This document shows positions 7,328-16,298 of a stretch of DNA of 64,000 nucleotides, in pieces. The stretch is taken from the NCBI GenBank assembly GCA_910587795.1, contig CAJUNH010000001.1, forward strand, positions 62,001 to 126,000, given 5' to 3'. Origin of the DNA: an uncultured Christensenellaceae bacterium (lineage in GTDB: Bacteria > Bacillota > Clostridia > Christensenellales > CAG-314). Both the position numbers and the translations under genes were made by a program. Under the pieces are notes generated by a model that ran no database searches, had not been told where the DNA came from, and saw only the letters and a program-made list of their open reading frames with translations. Positions within the stretch are counted from its first letter, which is position 1. Every line of letters begins with the position of its first letter.

Positions 7328-8596
7328 ATGAAAAAAGTTAATTTAGTAATAGTCGGCGGCGGTCCTGCCGGACTTGCGGCGGCAAAAGCCGCTTACGACG
7401 CGGGGGAACGCGACATCTTGATATTGGAACGCGAAGCCGAACTGGGCGGTATTTTAAATCAGTGTATCCACAACGGATTTGGTTTACACACTTTTAAAGA
7501 GGAGTTGACCGGACCGGAATATGCCGCAAGATATATAGAAGAAGTTAAAAAGCGCAACATATGCTATAAGTTGGAAGCTACCGTTATAGACGTATCCAAA
7601 GACAAAGTGGTTACTTATGTTTCTGCAACGGACGGACTGGTACAGATTCAATCAAAAGCTTTGATTCTTGCCTGCGGCTGCCGTGAGCGTCCCCGCGGAG
7701 CAATCAACATAGCGGGCATGCGCGGCGCGGGTGTTTTTTCTGCTGGAACAGCGCAAAAATTAGTTAATATAGACGGATATTTACCCGGAAAGGAAGTTGT
7801 AATTTTAGGCAGCGGAGATATCGGCTTGATTATGGCGCGCCGTATGACCTTTGAGGGCGCGCACGTTAAAGCGGTTGTGGAACTTATGCCGTATTCGTCG
7901 GGATTAAACCGTAATATAGTACAATGCTTAAACGACTTTAATATTCCGCTGTATTTTTCGCACACGGTTGTAGATATTAAAGGCGGCGACCGCGTGGAAG
8001 GCGTTGTAATCGCTCAAGTAGACGATAAACTTCAGCCTATTAAATCTACCGAAAGGTTGATAGAATGCGACACGTTGCTTTTATCGGTTGGATTATTGCC
8101 AGAAAATGAACTTGCCAAAGATGCCGACGTCGTTTTATCTCCCACAACGGGCGGTGCAGTAGTCGACGAAAATTTAATGACAAATGTCGACGGCGTTTTT
8201 GAATGCGGTAATGTATTGCACGTACACGATTTGGTTGACTTTGTTTCGGCAGAGAGCGAAAATGCCGGCAAAAGTGCGGTAGATTATATAAACGGAATTC
8301 AACTTACAAAGGATAAAAACGTAATTGTATGCACAAACGGCGTAAGGTATTGTGTGCCTACCGTACTTAACAAGGACGAAATTTACGCCGAGCAGTCGTT
8401 TAAAATGCGTGTTGCAAACGTTTTTAAAAAGGTAGAACTCGCCGTTTTTGCCGACGGAGTAAAAGTATATGGCCGTAAACGTCCCGTTGTTGCTCCCGGC
8501 GAAATGGAAAACATTAAATTAACCGCCGAGCAAATGAAAGTGTTAAAACAAGCTAAAACCGTAGAGATTACTCTTATTAAAGGAGAAAACAAATGA
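7328..8596 (+). CDS. GlpB-like NAD(P)/FAD-dependent oxidoreductase
   Basis: 422 residues of the pyridine nucleotide-disulphide oxidoreductase type. It has an N-terminal FAD motif (VGGGPAGLAAAKAA), a central NAD(P)-binding motif (ILGSGDIGLIMARR) and the CGCRERPRG stretch usual for this clostridial family. It probably passes electrons from the GlpA-like subunit to NAD(P) or another acceptor, as the second subunit of a glycerol-3-phosphate dehydrogenase complex. It starts 20 bases after the preceding gene with an AGGAGG site and overlaps the next gene by 4 bases (ATGA), so expression is coupled. The role is inferred from operon position. Confidence 0.8.
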   Translation: MKKVNLVIVGGGPAGLAAAKAAYDAGERDILILEREAELGGILNQCIHNGFGLHTFKEELTGPEYAARYIEEVKKRNICYKLEATVIDVSKDKVVTYVSATDGLVQIQSKALILACGCRERPRGAINIAGMRGAGVFSAGTAQKLVNIDGYLPGKEVVILGSGDIGLIMARRMTFEGAHVKAVVELMPYSSGLNRNIVQCLNDFNIPLYFSHTVVDIKGGDRVEGVVIAQVDDKLQPIKSTERLIECDTLLLSVGLLPENELAKDADVVLSPTTGGAVVDENLMTNVDGVFECGNVLHVHDLVDFVSAESENAGKSAVDYINGIQLTKDKNVIVCTNGVRYCVPTVLNKDEIYAEQSFKMRVANVFKKVELAVFADGVKVYGRKRPVVAPGEMENIKLTAEQMKVLKQAKTVEITLIKGENK

Positions 8597-8955
8597 GCAG
8601 AGAAATGATTTGTATAAATTGTCCTATGGGGTGCCGTTTGACGGTGGACGACAGCGACAAAAATAACATCCAAGTATCGGGCAATACCTGTCCGCGCGGT
8701 GTAACATATGCGGTTAACGAAATTACTGCACCGAAACGTATGGTTACGGGCTCGGTTGCTGTGGAAGGCGGTGCGGTCGCAATGGTTTCTGTAAAGACAC
8801 GCGAGGCAATTCCAAAGGAATTGATATTTGACAGTCTTGAACAGCTTAAAAGCGTTAAACTGACTGCGCCTGTACATATAGGGGATATAGTTGTTTCTAA
8901 CGTGTGCGGCTGCGGTGTGGATTTTATCGCTACCAAAAATGTTGAAGCATTATAA
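8593..8955 (+). CDS. DUF1667 cysteine-rich protein of the glycerol operon
   Basis: 120 residues. Cysteines lie at 7, 10, 14 and 33 (CINCPMGC, then NTCPRG) and again at 105 and 107 (VCGCG), the pattern of DUF1667 proteins. The clustered cysteines suggest an iron-sulphur centre, so it may be the small electron-transfer subunit of the glycerol-3-phosphate dehydrogenase complex, replacing GlpC. This family is typically found beside glpK and the two flavoproteins, as here. The start overlaps the preceding stop (ATGA). The Fe-S role is inference from cysteine spacing. Confidence 0.85.
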   Translation: MSREMICINCPMGCRLTVDDSDKNNIQVSGNTCPRGVTYAVNEITAPKRMVTGSVAVEGGAVAMVSVKTREAIPKELIFDSLEQLKSVKLTAPVHIGDIVVSNVCGCGVDFIATKNVEAL

Positions 8956-8965
8956 GGAGTAACAA

Positions 8966-10447
8966 ATGAAGTACATTTTGTCGTTAGACCAAGGAACAAC
9001 GTCGTCCAGAGCAATCGTTTTCGACAAAAAGGGAACTATATTAGGAAAAGCACAGCAGGAGTTTCCGCAGGTATATCCTCAGCCCGGCTGGGTGGAACAC
9101 GATCCTCACGATATTTACGGCAGTCAGGTAGGCGTTATTGTAGAGGCGTTAATCCGTGCAAACGTTTCTGCCGCGGATATTGCGGCAATAGGCATTACCA
9201 ACCAAAGGGAAACAACGTTTGTTTGGGATAAAGTAAGCGGTAAACCCGTTTATAACGCCATAGTGTGGCAATGCAGACGTACGGCGGCTTACTGCGAACA
9301 GCTTAAAGAGCAGGGCTTGTCGAGTATGATTTACGATAAGACGGGACTTGTGCTGGACGCGTATTTTTCCGCAACTAAAATAAAATGGATATTGGATAAC
9401 GTAGACGGCGCGCGTGAACGTGCCAAGCGCGGAGAGTTGCTGTTTGGTACTGTTGACACGTATTTGATGTGGCAGCTTTCGCGTGGGAAAATATTTGCTA
9501 CGGATTATACAAATGCCAGCCGTACAATGCTGTTTAATATACATACTTTGGAATGGGATAAGGACTTACTTAAATTATTTGATATTCCGGAGTGTATGCT
9601 GCCCGAGGTGCATCCGTCGGGATATAATTTCGGTATGACGGACGAAACGTTTATCGGTAGAGAAATACCTATTTGCGGAGTAGTGGGCGACCAACAAGCG
9701 GCGTTATTCGGTCACTTGTGTGTGGAAGAAGGCTCTGTAAAAAATACTTACGGCACAGGATGCTTTTTGCTTATGAATACGGGCGAAAACGCCGTTAAAT
9801 CCACAAACGGATTAGTTACAACCCTGGGGGCATGCTATCAAGGCAAACCTCCGTATGTATTGGAAGGGAGCGTATTTATCGGCGGAGCAATTAATCAATG
9901 GCTTCGCGATGAAATGCGTATGATTAAATCCGCCGCCGAAACTGAAAACTATGCCGTTAAGGTGGACAGTACAAACGGAGTGTATATTGTGCCGTCCTTT
10001 ACGGGACTAGGCGCGCCGTATTGGGACGCGGACGTTAGGGGCACGATTGTAGGTATTACGCGCGGTACGAGTAAAGAACATTTTATACGCGCGGCTTTGG
10101 AAGCGATAGACTATCAAGTTTATGATTTGGTTGACTCTATGCAGCGTGACGCAGGAGTTAAAATCGATAGTCTTAACGTTGACGGCGGCGCGAGTATGAA
10201 TAATTTCTTGATGCAATTTCAGGCAGATATACTTGACGCAAAAGTGGTAAGACCGAAAGTAATCGAAACTACGGCGTTAGGCGCATGCTATCTTGCGGGA
10301 TTAACGCAAGGTTATTGGAAAGATATTGACGATATTAGGGATAATATTAAGGTGGAACGCGTATTTAAACCTAATATGGACGAAAACCGTCGTGCACATT
10401 TGTTGGAAGGCTGGGCAAAAGCCGTCCGTCAAACGCGTTGTAAATAA
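8966..10447 (+). CDS. glpK: Glycerol kinase
   Basis: 493 residues, the usual length. The N-terminal phosphate-binding motif LDQGTTSSRAIVFD and the later NTYGTGCFLLMNTG and DGGASMNNFLMQFQADI motifs identify a FGGY-family glycerol kinase. It phosphorylates glycerol to glycerol-3-phosphate with ATP, feeding the oxidases encoded just upstream. It is the last gene of the operon, starting 10 bases after the DUF1667 gene with a TAAGGAG site. No glycerol facilitator (glpF) is present in this window. Confidence 0.97.
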   Translation: MKYILSLDQGTTSSRAIVFDKKGTILGKAQQEFPQVYPQPGWVEHDPHDIYGSQVGVIVEALIRANVSAADIAAIGITNQRETTFVWDKVSGKPVYNAIVWQCRRTAAYCEQLKEQGLSSMIYDKTGLVLDAYFSATKIKWILDNVDGARERAKRGELLFGTVDTYLMWQLSRGKIFATDYTNASRTMLFNIHTLEWDKDLLKLFDIPECMLPEVHPSGYNFGMTDETFIGREIPICGVVGDQQAALFGHLCVEEGSVKNTYGTGCFLLMNTGENAVKSTNGLVTTLGACYQGKPPYVLEGSVFIGGAINQWLRDEMRMIKSAAETENYAVKVDSTNGVYIVPSFTGLGAPYWDADVRGTIVGITRGTSKEHFIRAALEAIDYQVYDLVDSMQRDAGVKIDSLNVDGGASMNNFLMQFQADILDAKVVRPKVIETTALGACYLAGLTQGYWKDIDDIRDNIKVERVFKPNMDENRRAHLLEGWAKAVRQTRCK

Positions 10448-10522
10448 TAATAAGCTTGCACTCTGTTAGTTTTTAATGATTTTGCTTAAAGGAATAAAAA
10501 GCATAGATGCGTGTAAACGACG

Positions 10523-10565
10523 GCAATAAAAAATAATACTAGTCATATTGTGATTTTTTTATTGC
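10523..10565 (+). terminator. AT-rich terminator after glpK
   Basis: GCAATAAAAAAT (10523-10534) pairs with ATTTTTTTATTGC (10553-10565) around an 18-base loop; the right arm supplies the T-run. It is the first of several hairpins between glpK and rho. Confidence 0.5.
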
Positions 10566-10578
10566 AAAATAGCGTTAT

Positions 10579-10612
10579 AAAAATTCGTTGCGCATAAGTG
10601 CAGCGAATTTTT
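10579..10612 (+). terminator. Second terminator after glpK
   Basis: A stem of about 13 base pairs (AAAAATTCG...TGC with GCA...CGAATTTTT, one T-G pair) ends in a T-run. A weaker third hairpin with ACGACA/TGTCGT arms and a T-run lies at 10617-10648. Together they isolate the glycerol operon from rho. Confidence 0.65.
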
Positions 10613-10681
10613 GTATACGACATTTTACAACAATAATTGTCGTTTTTTGTGTTTATTTGTGTGTTCAAAAGGCAATATTTG

Positions 10682-10710
10682 TTGACAAAGCGTATAAAAT
10701 ATATTACACT
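10682..10710 (+). promoter_or_regulatory. Promoter of rho
   Basis: TTGACA (10682-10687), a 17-base spacer and TACACT (10705-10710). This leaves an AT-rich leader of about 190 bases before the rho ATG; rho is autoregulated in many bacteria, but no specific site was recognised. Confidence 0.6.
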
Positions 10711-10906
10711 AATCTAGTTAAAAACTGATTATATTGTAATAATTTAAATTTTTATTATCGTAAGTTATAATTGCTTAACGGCATATAACAGTGTTATTTA
10801 AATTTGCTTAATCGGACGTTTTGTCTAACAGGTATTAATTTTACAAAAGTATTTTTAATTTATTGTATTTTACGGCGTTTGCCGTGTATTTGTCTTAGGA
10901 GGATAT

Positions 10907-12352
10907 ATGAATAGTAAGTATCAATCCGCAGAGGAGTTGTTTGAGGTTATCAGCAACTTGACGGTTGCAGATTTGCGCGAGGTCGCCCGTGAATTCAGCA
11001 TTGTTCCGCGTAACCGCCGACGCGAAGATTTGATAGAGCGTATTATGTCGGTTTACAGAGGCGAAGGCGAGCCGGAGGAACGTAAAAAAGCAGGCAGACC
11101 GCCCAAAACGTTAAAGGTTTCGCAGCAACCTGCGCATATTAAGGACGAACCGAATACCGAATACGCAAAAAATATTTTTGCGGAAGACGATACCGAGGCG
11201 GGAGTAGACCCTGAATATCCTCGCGAAGGCATTTTGGAAATTTTGCAAGACGGATACGGTTTTGTGCGTTCTAACAATTATTCCGCATCGCAAAATAAGG
11301 ATTGTTTTATTTCTGCTAACATGATTGCCCGAATGGGGCTTCATTCCGGCGATAAACTGAAAGTTGTAATACGTAAGTATAACGACAAGCAGGCGCCGAC
11401 GGTTGTATTCGTAAATGAAATCAACGATCAGCCTTGCAATACTATACGCCGTGTTCCGTTCGATACGTTGGAACCGTGTTTTCCTAACGAACGCATAAAT
11501 ATGGAAACGGATAAAAACGAATATTCGCTGCGCGTACTGGATCTTGTTGCGCCGATAGGCAAAGGACAGCGCGGTTTAATCGTTGCTCCTCCAAAAACGG
11601 GTAAAACCATTTTACTTAAAAAGATTGCAATGGCTATCCGCCGCAATCACCCCGAAATACATTTGATGGTGCTTTTGATTGACGAGCGTCCCGAAGAAGT
11701 GACTGATTTTAAAGAAAATGTCGATTGCGAAGTGGTGTACTCTACATTTGATCAACAGCCGTCCAACCATTGCCGAATTGCCGAATTGGTTTTCGATAAT
11801 GCACGCAGGCGCGTTGAGCAGGGGCAAGACGTTATGATTTTGATGGACAGCATTACCCGTCTTGCACGAGCATACAATCAACTTGCCGAACAGTCCGGCA
11901 GAACAATGACCGGCGGATTGGATATTTCCGCTTTGCAAGAACCGAAAAAAATGTTCGGTGCGGGACGCAATATCCGTAACGGCGGAAGTCTTACGATTTT
12001 GGCAACGGCTTTAATAGATACGGGAAGCCGTATGGACGATATCATATACGAGGAATTTAAGGGTACAGGCAATATGGAAATACATCTCGATCGTCGTATC
12101 AGCGAACTGCGTATTTTCCCCGCAATAGACTTAAACCGCAGCGGTACCCGCCGTGACGATCTGTTACTGACGTCTTCGCAAATAGAGGGATCGTATTTGA
12201 TACGTAAGATGCTTGCTCGGGAGGATAGCGCGCAGGCGGTAGAGGAACTGTTGCAAGTTGTGATGACAACCGAAAACAACGCCGAAACTGTCGACACTTT
12301 AAAGCGTTTGGTTAAGTCGGCGGAAATACGCCGAGCAATGAAAAAAATATAG
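10907..12352 (+). CDS. rho: Transcription termination factor Rho
   Basis: 481 residues, about 60 more than E. coli Rho because of a charged, Lys/Arg-rich insertion (about 50-105) in the N-terminal region. Residues 8-48 resemble the Rho N-terminal helical domain, about 106-172 the cold-shock-like RNA-binding domain (ILEILQDGYGFVR), and 210-470 the hexameric ATPase. Walker A is VAPPKTGKT (226-234) and Walker B LLIDE (256-260). It terminates transcription on unstructured RNA. It starts after AGGAGG and is followed 2 bases later by mnmA, so the two are co-transcribed. Confidence 0.97.
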   Translation: MNSKYQSAEELFEVISNLTVADLREVAREFSIVPRNRRREDLIERIMSVYRGEGEPEERKKAGRPPKTLKVSQQPAHIKDEPNTEYAKNIFAEDDTEAGVDPEYPREGILEILQDGYGFVRSNNYSASQNKDCFISANMIARMGLHSGDKLKVVIRKYNDKQAPTVVFVNEINDQPCNTIRRVPFDTLEPCFPNERINMETDKNEYSLRVLDLVAPIGKGQRGLIVAPPKTGKTILLKKIAMAIRRNHPEIHLMVLLIDERPEEVTDFKENVDCEVVYSTFDQQPSNHCRIAELVFDNARRRVEQGQDVMILMDSITRLARAYNQLAEQSGRTMTGGLDISALQEPKKMFGAGRNIRNGGSLTILATALIDTGSRMDDIIYEEFKGTGNMEIHLDRRISELRIFPAIDLNRSGTRRDDLLLTSSQIEGSYLIRKMLAREDSAQAVEELLQVVMTTENNAETVDTLKRLVKSAEIRRAMKKI

Positions 12353-12354
12353 TT

Positions 12355-13425
12355 ATGAAAACAGTTGTGTTGGGTATGAGCGGCGGCGTTGACAGCGCTG
12401 TGTCGGCTTGGCTTTTAAAACAGCAAGGATATGACGTAATTGCTTTGTTTATGCATAACTGGGAGGAAACAACCGACGGGTGTTGTACTGCCGAGCAGGA
12501 CTTTGAGGACGTAAAGCGTGTATCTGGCAAGTTAGGTATTCCCTATTATTCCGTCAATTTTGCCAAGGAATATAAGGAACGCGTATTTAGCTATTTTTTA
12601 GACGAATACTCGAAAGGGCGCACTCCTAATCCCGATGTTTTATGCAACCGCGAAATTAAATTCGGTCCGTTTTTGCAATACGCTAAGGCAATGGGCGCCG
12701 ACTACATAGCGACTGGGCATTACTGCGGTATCCGTCATGATAACGGCGTTCACTACCTGCTTAAAGCCAAAGATCAAAGCAAAGATCAAACGTATTTTTT
12801 AAATCAACTGTCGCAAGAACAGCTGGCAGACGTACTATTTCCTTTACAAAGTGTGGATAAAAGCGATGTTCGCAAACTTGCCGACGAGCTGGAACTGTCC
12901 AATGCTAAAAAGAAGGACAGCACGGGCATTTGCTTTATAGGTGAACGTAACTTCCGTAGTTTTTTGCAAACATATTTGCCTAATCAAACGGGCAAAATAG
13001 TAGATATAAACGGTAAAGAAGTTGGCGAACATATGGGGCTTATGTATTATACATTGGGGCAGCGCCGCGGTTTGGGTCTAGGCGGTACGAAGGAAGGTCA
13101 GGGTAGATGGTTTGTTGCGGAAAAAGATTTGATTAACAACAGATTAATTGTTTCTCACGGCGACGAAAGCGTGCTTATGTCGCGTTCGCTAACGGCAACC
13201 AACGTAAACTGGATTCCGTCGTTGCCGTCCGCAAATTTTACCTGCACCGCAAAATTCAGGTATCGCCAAAGCGAGCAGGGGGTAGACGTATCCGTAAGGC
13301 AGGACGGCAAAGCGGACGTAATTTTTCACGAAAAGCAACGTGCCGTCACTCCGGGTCAGTTTGTCGTTTTTTACAGAGGAGATATGTGTATAGGCGGCGG
13401 AGTAATAGATACGGTTTTTAAGTAA
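12355..13425 (+). CDS. mnmA: tRNA-specific 2-thiouridylase
   Basis: 356 residues. The N-terminal PP-loop (SGGVDSAVS, 9-17) binds ATP; the catalytic cysteines are Cys97 (LCNRE) and Cys193 (STGICFIGE), 96 residues apart as expected. It thiolates U34 of the tRNAs for Lys, Glu and Gln, taking sulphur from a cysteine desulphurase system not seen in this window. It begins 2 bases after the rho stop and so probably relies on rho translation. Confidence 0.97.
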   Translation: MKTVVLGMSGGVDSAVSAWLLKQQGYDVIALFMHNWEETTDGCCTAEQDFEDVKRVSGKLGIPYYSVNFAKEYKERVFSYFLDEYSKGRTPNPDVLCNREIKFGPFLQYAKAMGADYIATGHYCGIRHDNGVHYLLKAKDQSKDQTYFLNQLSQEQLADVLFPLQSVDKSDVRKLADELELSNAKKKDSTGICFIGERNFRSFLQTYLPNQTGKIVDINGKEVGEHMGLMYYTLGQRRGLGLGGTKEGQGRWFVAEKDLINNRLIVSHGDESVLMSRSLTATNVNWIPSLPSANFTCTAKFRYRQSEQGVDVSVRQDGKADVIFHEKQRAVTPGQFVVFYRGDMCIGGGVIDTVFK

Positions 13426-13436
13426 GAGTATAGCCA

Positions 13437-14360
13437 ATGAAAAAACGTAAACAAAAAGAGCAAGATATTTTAAAAATTGAGCAAAATAGTGCAGTATCGC
13501 CCGAACAAGTTGAAATTGAATTGGACGAACTTGCAGCCACTCCCAAAAGAAAGCGTATATGGGAAGTTGATTTTTTGCGCGGACTAATGATTCTGTTTGT
13601 GGTATGGGATCATTTAATGTGGGATTTTGCATATTTTGGGCATAACGGAGGTTTTAATACCGAAGTATTTAAGCGGCTGTACGATTTTGCAAGCAGCTAT
13701 CAAAACGGTGTTTTACGTGCAACTACTCATGATACTTTTGTGGCAATGTTTGTGCTTACGTCGGGCATATCGTGTAGTTTTTCGCGAAGTAACGGCAAGC
13801 GCGCGATAAAAATGATTGTTTTTGCGTGTTTACTAACAGCCGGTACGTCAGCAGTAACTGCAATTACAAATTCTAACTTTACAATACGATTTAACGTTAT
13901 ACATGCCATAGCATTATCAACATTGCTTTGGACTCTAATAGAGTTTTGTTGGAGTAAATGCAGCCGAAATTGGCAAAAAAATATTTTCGGTTGGTGTATG
14001 GCGGCGACATTAATAACAGTATTGGTAGTTGGATATAGTGCAAAAGTCAGTCCGTGGACGAACGAAAATCCGGTTTGGTTTTTTATCGCACAGCATAATA
14101 CCGGCAAAGTTGCGGCTTACCGTAAGTTTATCGGCGGGGATTATTTGCCGTTTTTCCCGGCTTTCGGTTGGTTTTTATTAGGCGCATTTTTGGGACGAAT
14201 TTTTTATATAGAACGCAAAACGATGTTTCCGTCTGTTAATCCTAAATATCTGTGTCCCGTAACGTTTTGCGGAAGGCACTCCTTGTGGGTGTACTTTGGA
14301 AGTCAAATCGTGATGTACGGACTTATCTATTTATTTTCCGTTGTATTTGGCATTCTGTAA
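13437..14360 (+). CDS. DUF1624 / heparan N-acetyltransferase-like membrane protein
   Basis: 307 residues. A polar N-terminus of about 40 residues precedes the signature WEVDFLRGLMILFVVWDHLM, typical of the DUF1624 (heparan-alpha-glucosaminide N-acetyltransferase catalytic) family, followed by about six to seven membrane segments. Family members move acyl groups across a membrane; in bacteria the acceptor, perhaps a surface glycan, is generally unknown. It starts 11 bases after mnmA without a good ribosome site, suggesting coupling to the rho-mnmA transcript. Confidence 0.75.
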   Translation: MKKRKQKEQDILKIEQNSAVSPEQVEIELDELAATPKRKRIWEVDFLRGLMILFVVWDHLMWDFAYFGHNGGFNTEVFKRLYDFASSYQNGVLRATTHDTFVAMFVLTSGISCSFSRSNGKRAIKMIVFACLLTAGTSAVTAITNSNFTIRFNVIHAIALSTLLWTLIEFCWSKCSRNWQKNIFGWCMAATLITVLVVGYSAKVSPWTNENPVWFFIAQHNTGKVAAYRKFIGGDYLPFFPAFGWFLLGAFLGRIFYIERKTMFPSVNPKYLCPVTFCGRHSLWVYFGSQIVMYGLIYLFSVVFGIL

Positions 14361-14450
14361 AATTGTAACATATAATTAAGCAATTAACTTAATTTTAGGG
14401 ATTTCATTTATATCGTATAACTTTTAACATTTTTATTATGCGTAAACGCA

Positions 14451-14522
14451 ATTTGTGTACGATATAATCAATCCAATTACTATGTTTTTTGTGTAAGTGT
14501 TATTTGTGTACGGTATAATTAA
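14451..14522 (+). promoter_or_regulatory. Duplicated TTTGTGTACGRTATAAT element upstream of the HD-GYP gene
   Basis: Two near-identical 21-base copies at 14451-14471 and 14502-14522, 51 bases apart, each contain TATAAT (14463-14468 and 14514-14519) preceded by TTTGTGTACG. Neither has a normal -35 box at 17 bases; the shared TTTGTGTACG may be an activator site or a repressor half-site overlapping the -10. They could be tandem promoters for the gene at 14628. Confidence 0.45.
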
Positions 14523-14627
14523 ATCAAAGCTGCATTGCAGTCCATTTTGTTAAACTGCTAGACAATTTTGTCGAATAGTGATATTATATACAAGAGTCCG
14601 CTTATGCGCACGGGAGAATTAATTTTT

Positions 14628-15671
14628 ATGAGTAACGGAATAGGCAGAGGAAAAATTTTAATAGTCGACGACTCGGAGATGAACCGATCTATTTTATCGG
14701 ATATTTTATGCGACGAGTACGATATTGCGGAAGCTTGCGACGGTTTGCAAGCTATGGAAATTTTAAATAAGGAAGCCGATTCTATAAGCTTAGTGTTGCT
14801 GGATATAGTTATGCCCAGAATGGACGGGTTTTCTGTATTGTCTAAGATGAACGAAGCCCGACTTATAGAAACTATTCCCGTTATTATTATCTCTTCGGAA
14901 AACGCCACGCTTTATGTTGAACGGGCATACGAATTGGGCGCGTTGGATTATATTCAGCGTCCGTTCGATACGTTGGTAGTACGTCAGCGTTCGTTAAATA
15001 CAATAAATTTGTCGGGCAGACAAAAGTTGCTGTCGTCGGGCAGCGAGGAACAGTTGACTAAAAACGAGGCGGATATGTCTACGGTGATAAATCTGTTGAC
15101 TAACCTTTTGGAGTACGGCGACGCAGGCAAAGGGCATCATGCCGAAAACGTACGTATAATTACCGAAACTATTCTGTCTAATATAGGCGCGATTTCTTTT
15201 AAATACAAACCGTCGTCCGCCGATATTCAAAATGTAGGTATTGCATCTATGCTTCATGACATCGGTATGTGTTTTGTTGACAAAAACTTGCTTAAAGGCA
15301 AAACAGACGAGGCAATAGCCGAAATGCAAAAACATACCGTACTAGGCGCGGATATGTTGGAAAAACTTCAAGGCAAAGAGGTAAATATTTTACTGCGCCG
15401 CGCAAGCGAGATATGCCGCTATCATCATGAGCGGTGGGACGGCAAGGGATATCCCGAAGGATTAAAGGGCGATCAAATTCCTATTGCCGCGCAGGTTGTT
15501 GCAGTTGCGGATACTTACGACAAACTTGTCAATAAACGTTTAAACAGACATGCCGTTACGCATGATGAGGCTATTGCCAAAATTATGAACGGCGAATGCG
15601 GCGCATTTAACCCCGTTTTAATGATTGTTCTTAAATCTGTTGCAGATACGTTGCCTGCAAAGTTAAAATAA
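14628..15671 (+). CDS. Response regulator with HD-GYP cyclic-di-GMP phosphodiesterase domain
   Basis: 347 residues from ATG 14628, chosen because GGGAGA lies 10 bases upstream; upstream in-frame starts (TTG 14568, ATG 14604) lack ribosome sites. Residues 8-122 form a receiver domain with acidic pocket Asp14/Asp15 and phospho-acceptor Asp59; the usual conserved Lys is Arg111 (IQRPFD). A linker leads to an HD-GYP domain with LHDIG, then HHERWDGKGYP, which contains the GYP signature. It should hydrolyse cyclic-di-GMP under control of phosphorylation. No sensor kinase is nearby; the next gene is an HPt protein, so the pair may be a relay fed from elsewhere. Confidence 0.85.
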   Translation: MSNGIGRGKILIVDDSEMNRSILSDILCDEYDIAEACDGLQAMEILNKEADSISLVLLDIVMPRMDGFSVLSKMNEARLIETIPVIIISSENATLYVERAYELGALDYIQRPFDTLVVRQRSLNTINLSGRQKLLSSGSEEQLTKNEADMSTVINLLTNLLEYGDAGKGHHAENVRIITETILSNIGAISFKYKPSSADIQNVGIASMLHDIGMCFVDKNLLKGKTDEAIAEMQKHTVLGADMLEKLQGKEVNILLRRASEICRYHHERWDGKGYPEGLKGDQIPIAAQVVAVADTYDKLVNKRLNRHAVTHDEAIAKIMNGECGAFNPVLMIVLKSVADTLPAKLK

Positions 15672-15709
15672 AGCAAATAGTGTATTTTAATATACGTTTG
15701 GAGGAGAAT

Positions 15710-16057
15710 ATGACAGTAGAAAAGTTTTATGAAGTTATAGGCGGAGATTATGCCGGCACAAAAGCACGCTTGATGACAGACGAGCGCATTGTCCGTTTTG
15801 TAAATAAATTTCCCGCAGACGGCAGCTATCAATTACTAAAAGACAGTCTTGCTTCGGGCAACGTGGAGGAAGCTTTCCGCGCGGCACATACTATTAAAGG
15901 CGTTGCGCAAAATCTCGGTTTTACTGCATTGTTTATAAGTGCAGAGGCTGTCACGGAAATTTTGCGCGCAGGCAGTTTGGCGGTAGAAGATAAGATGCCT
16001 GACTTAGACGTTAGCTACAAACGTACTATTGACGGAATTGCTCAAATTGATGCGTAA
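15710..16057 (+). CDS. Histidine phosphotransfer (HPt) domain protein
   Basis: 115 residues, all helical. It contains the HPt signature AAHTIKGVAQNLG with phospho-accepting His60. The start is ATG 15710 behind GGAGGAG. It would shuttle phosphate between receiver domains, most simply with the HD-GYP response regulator encoded 38 bases upstream. A strong terminator follows, closing a two-gene unit. Confidence 0.85.
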   Translation: MTVEKFYEVIGGDYAGTKARLMTDERIVRFVNKFPADGSYQLLKDSLASGNVEEAFRAAHTIKGVAQNLGFTALFISAEAVTEILRAGSLAVEDKMPDLDVSYKRTIDGIAQIDA

Positions 16058-16201
16058 GCTGCTTTTTTAATTGCAATGGTACCATATTTTTGCGGCTTTT
16101 TTCTGTTGCATTTTTTACGATAACTTTAAATAAATTTTTATGATATTTTTAATTTGTAAAAAATTGTAATTACATCATTTTTACTATAAGTTTAGCTGTA
16201 T

Positions 16202-16229
16202 AAAAGCATTGCAAAGCAATGCTTTTTTT
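16202..16229 (+). terminator. Terminator of the HD-GYP/HPt unit
   Basis: An 11-base stem (AAAAGCATTGC/GCAATGCTTTT, loop AAA) with a run of seven T. Confidence 0.9.
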
Positions 16230-16298
16230 GATATACTGTATAAAGATTGTTTGTATTAAGTTTTTTTAATTAAAGTTTGCAAGTTATAAGGAGTTAAC

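Noticed and set aside
8383..9014. Two long minus-strand frames across the glycerol operon
   Set aside because: They lie opposite the DUF1667 gene and its neighbours, which have clear motifs and ribosome sites.
16058..16298. Tetrahydrofolate riboswitch upstream of fhs
   Set aside because: The gap contains only a terminator and AT-rich sequence; none of the conserved riboswitch segments is visible.
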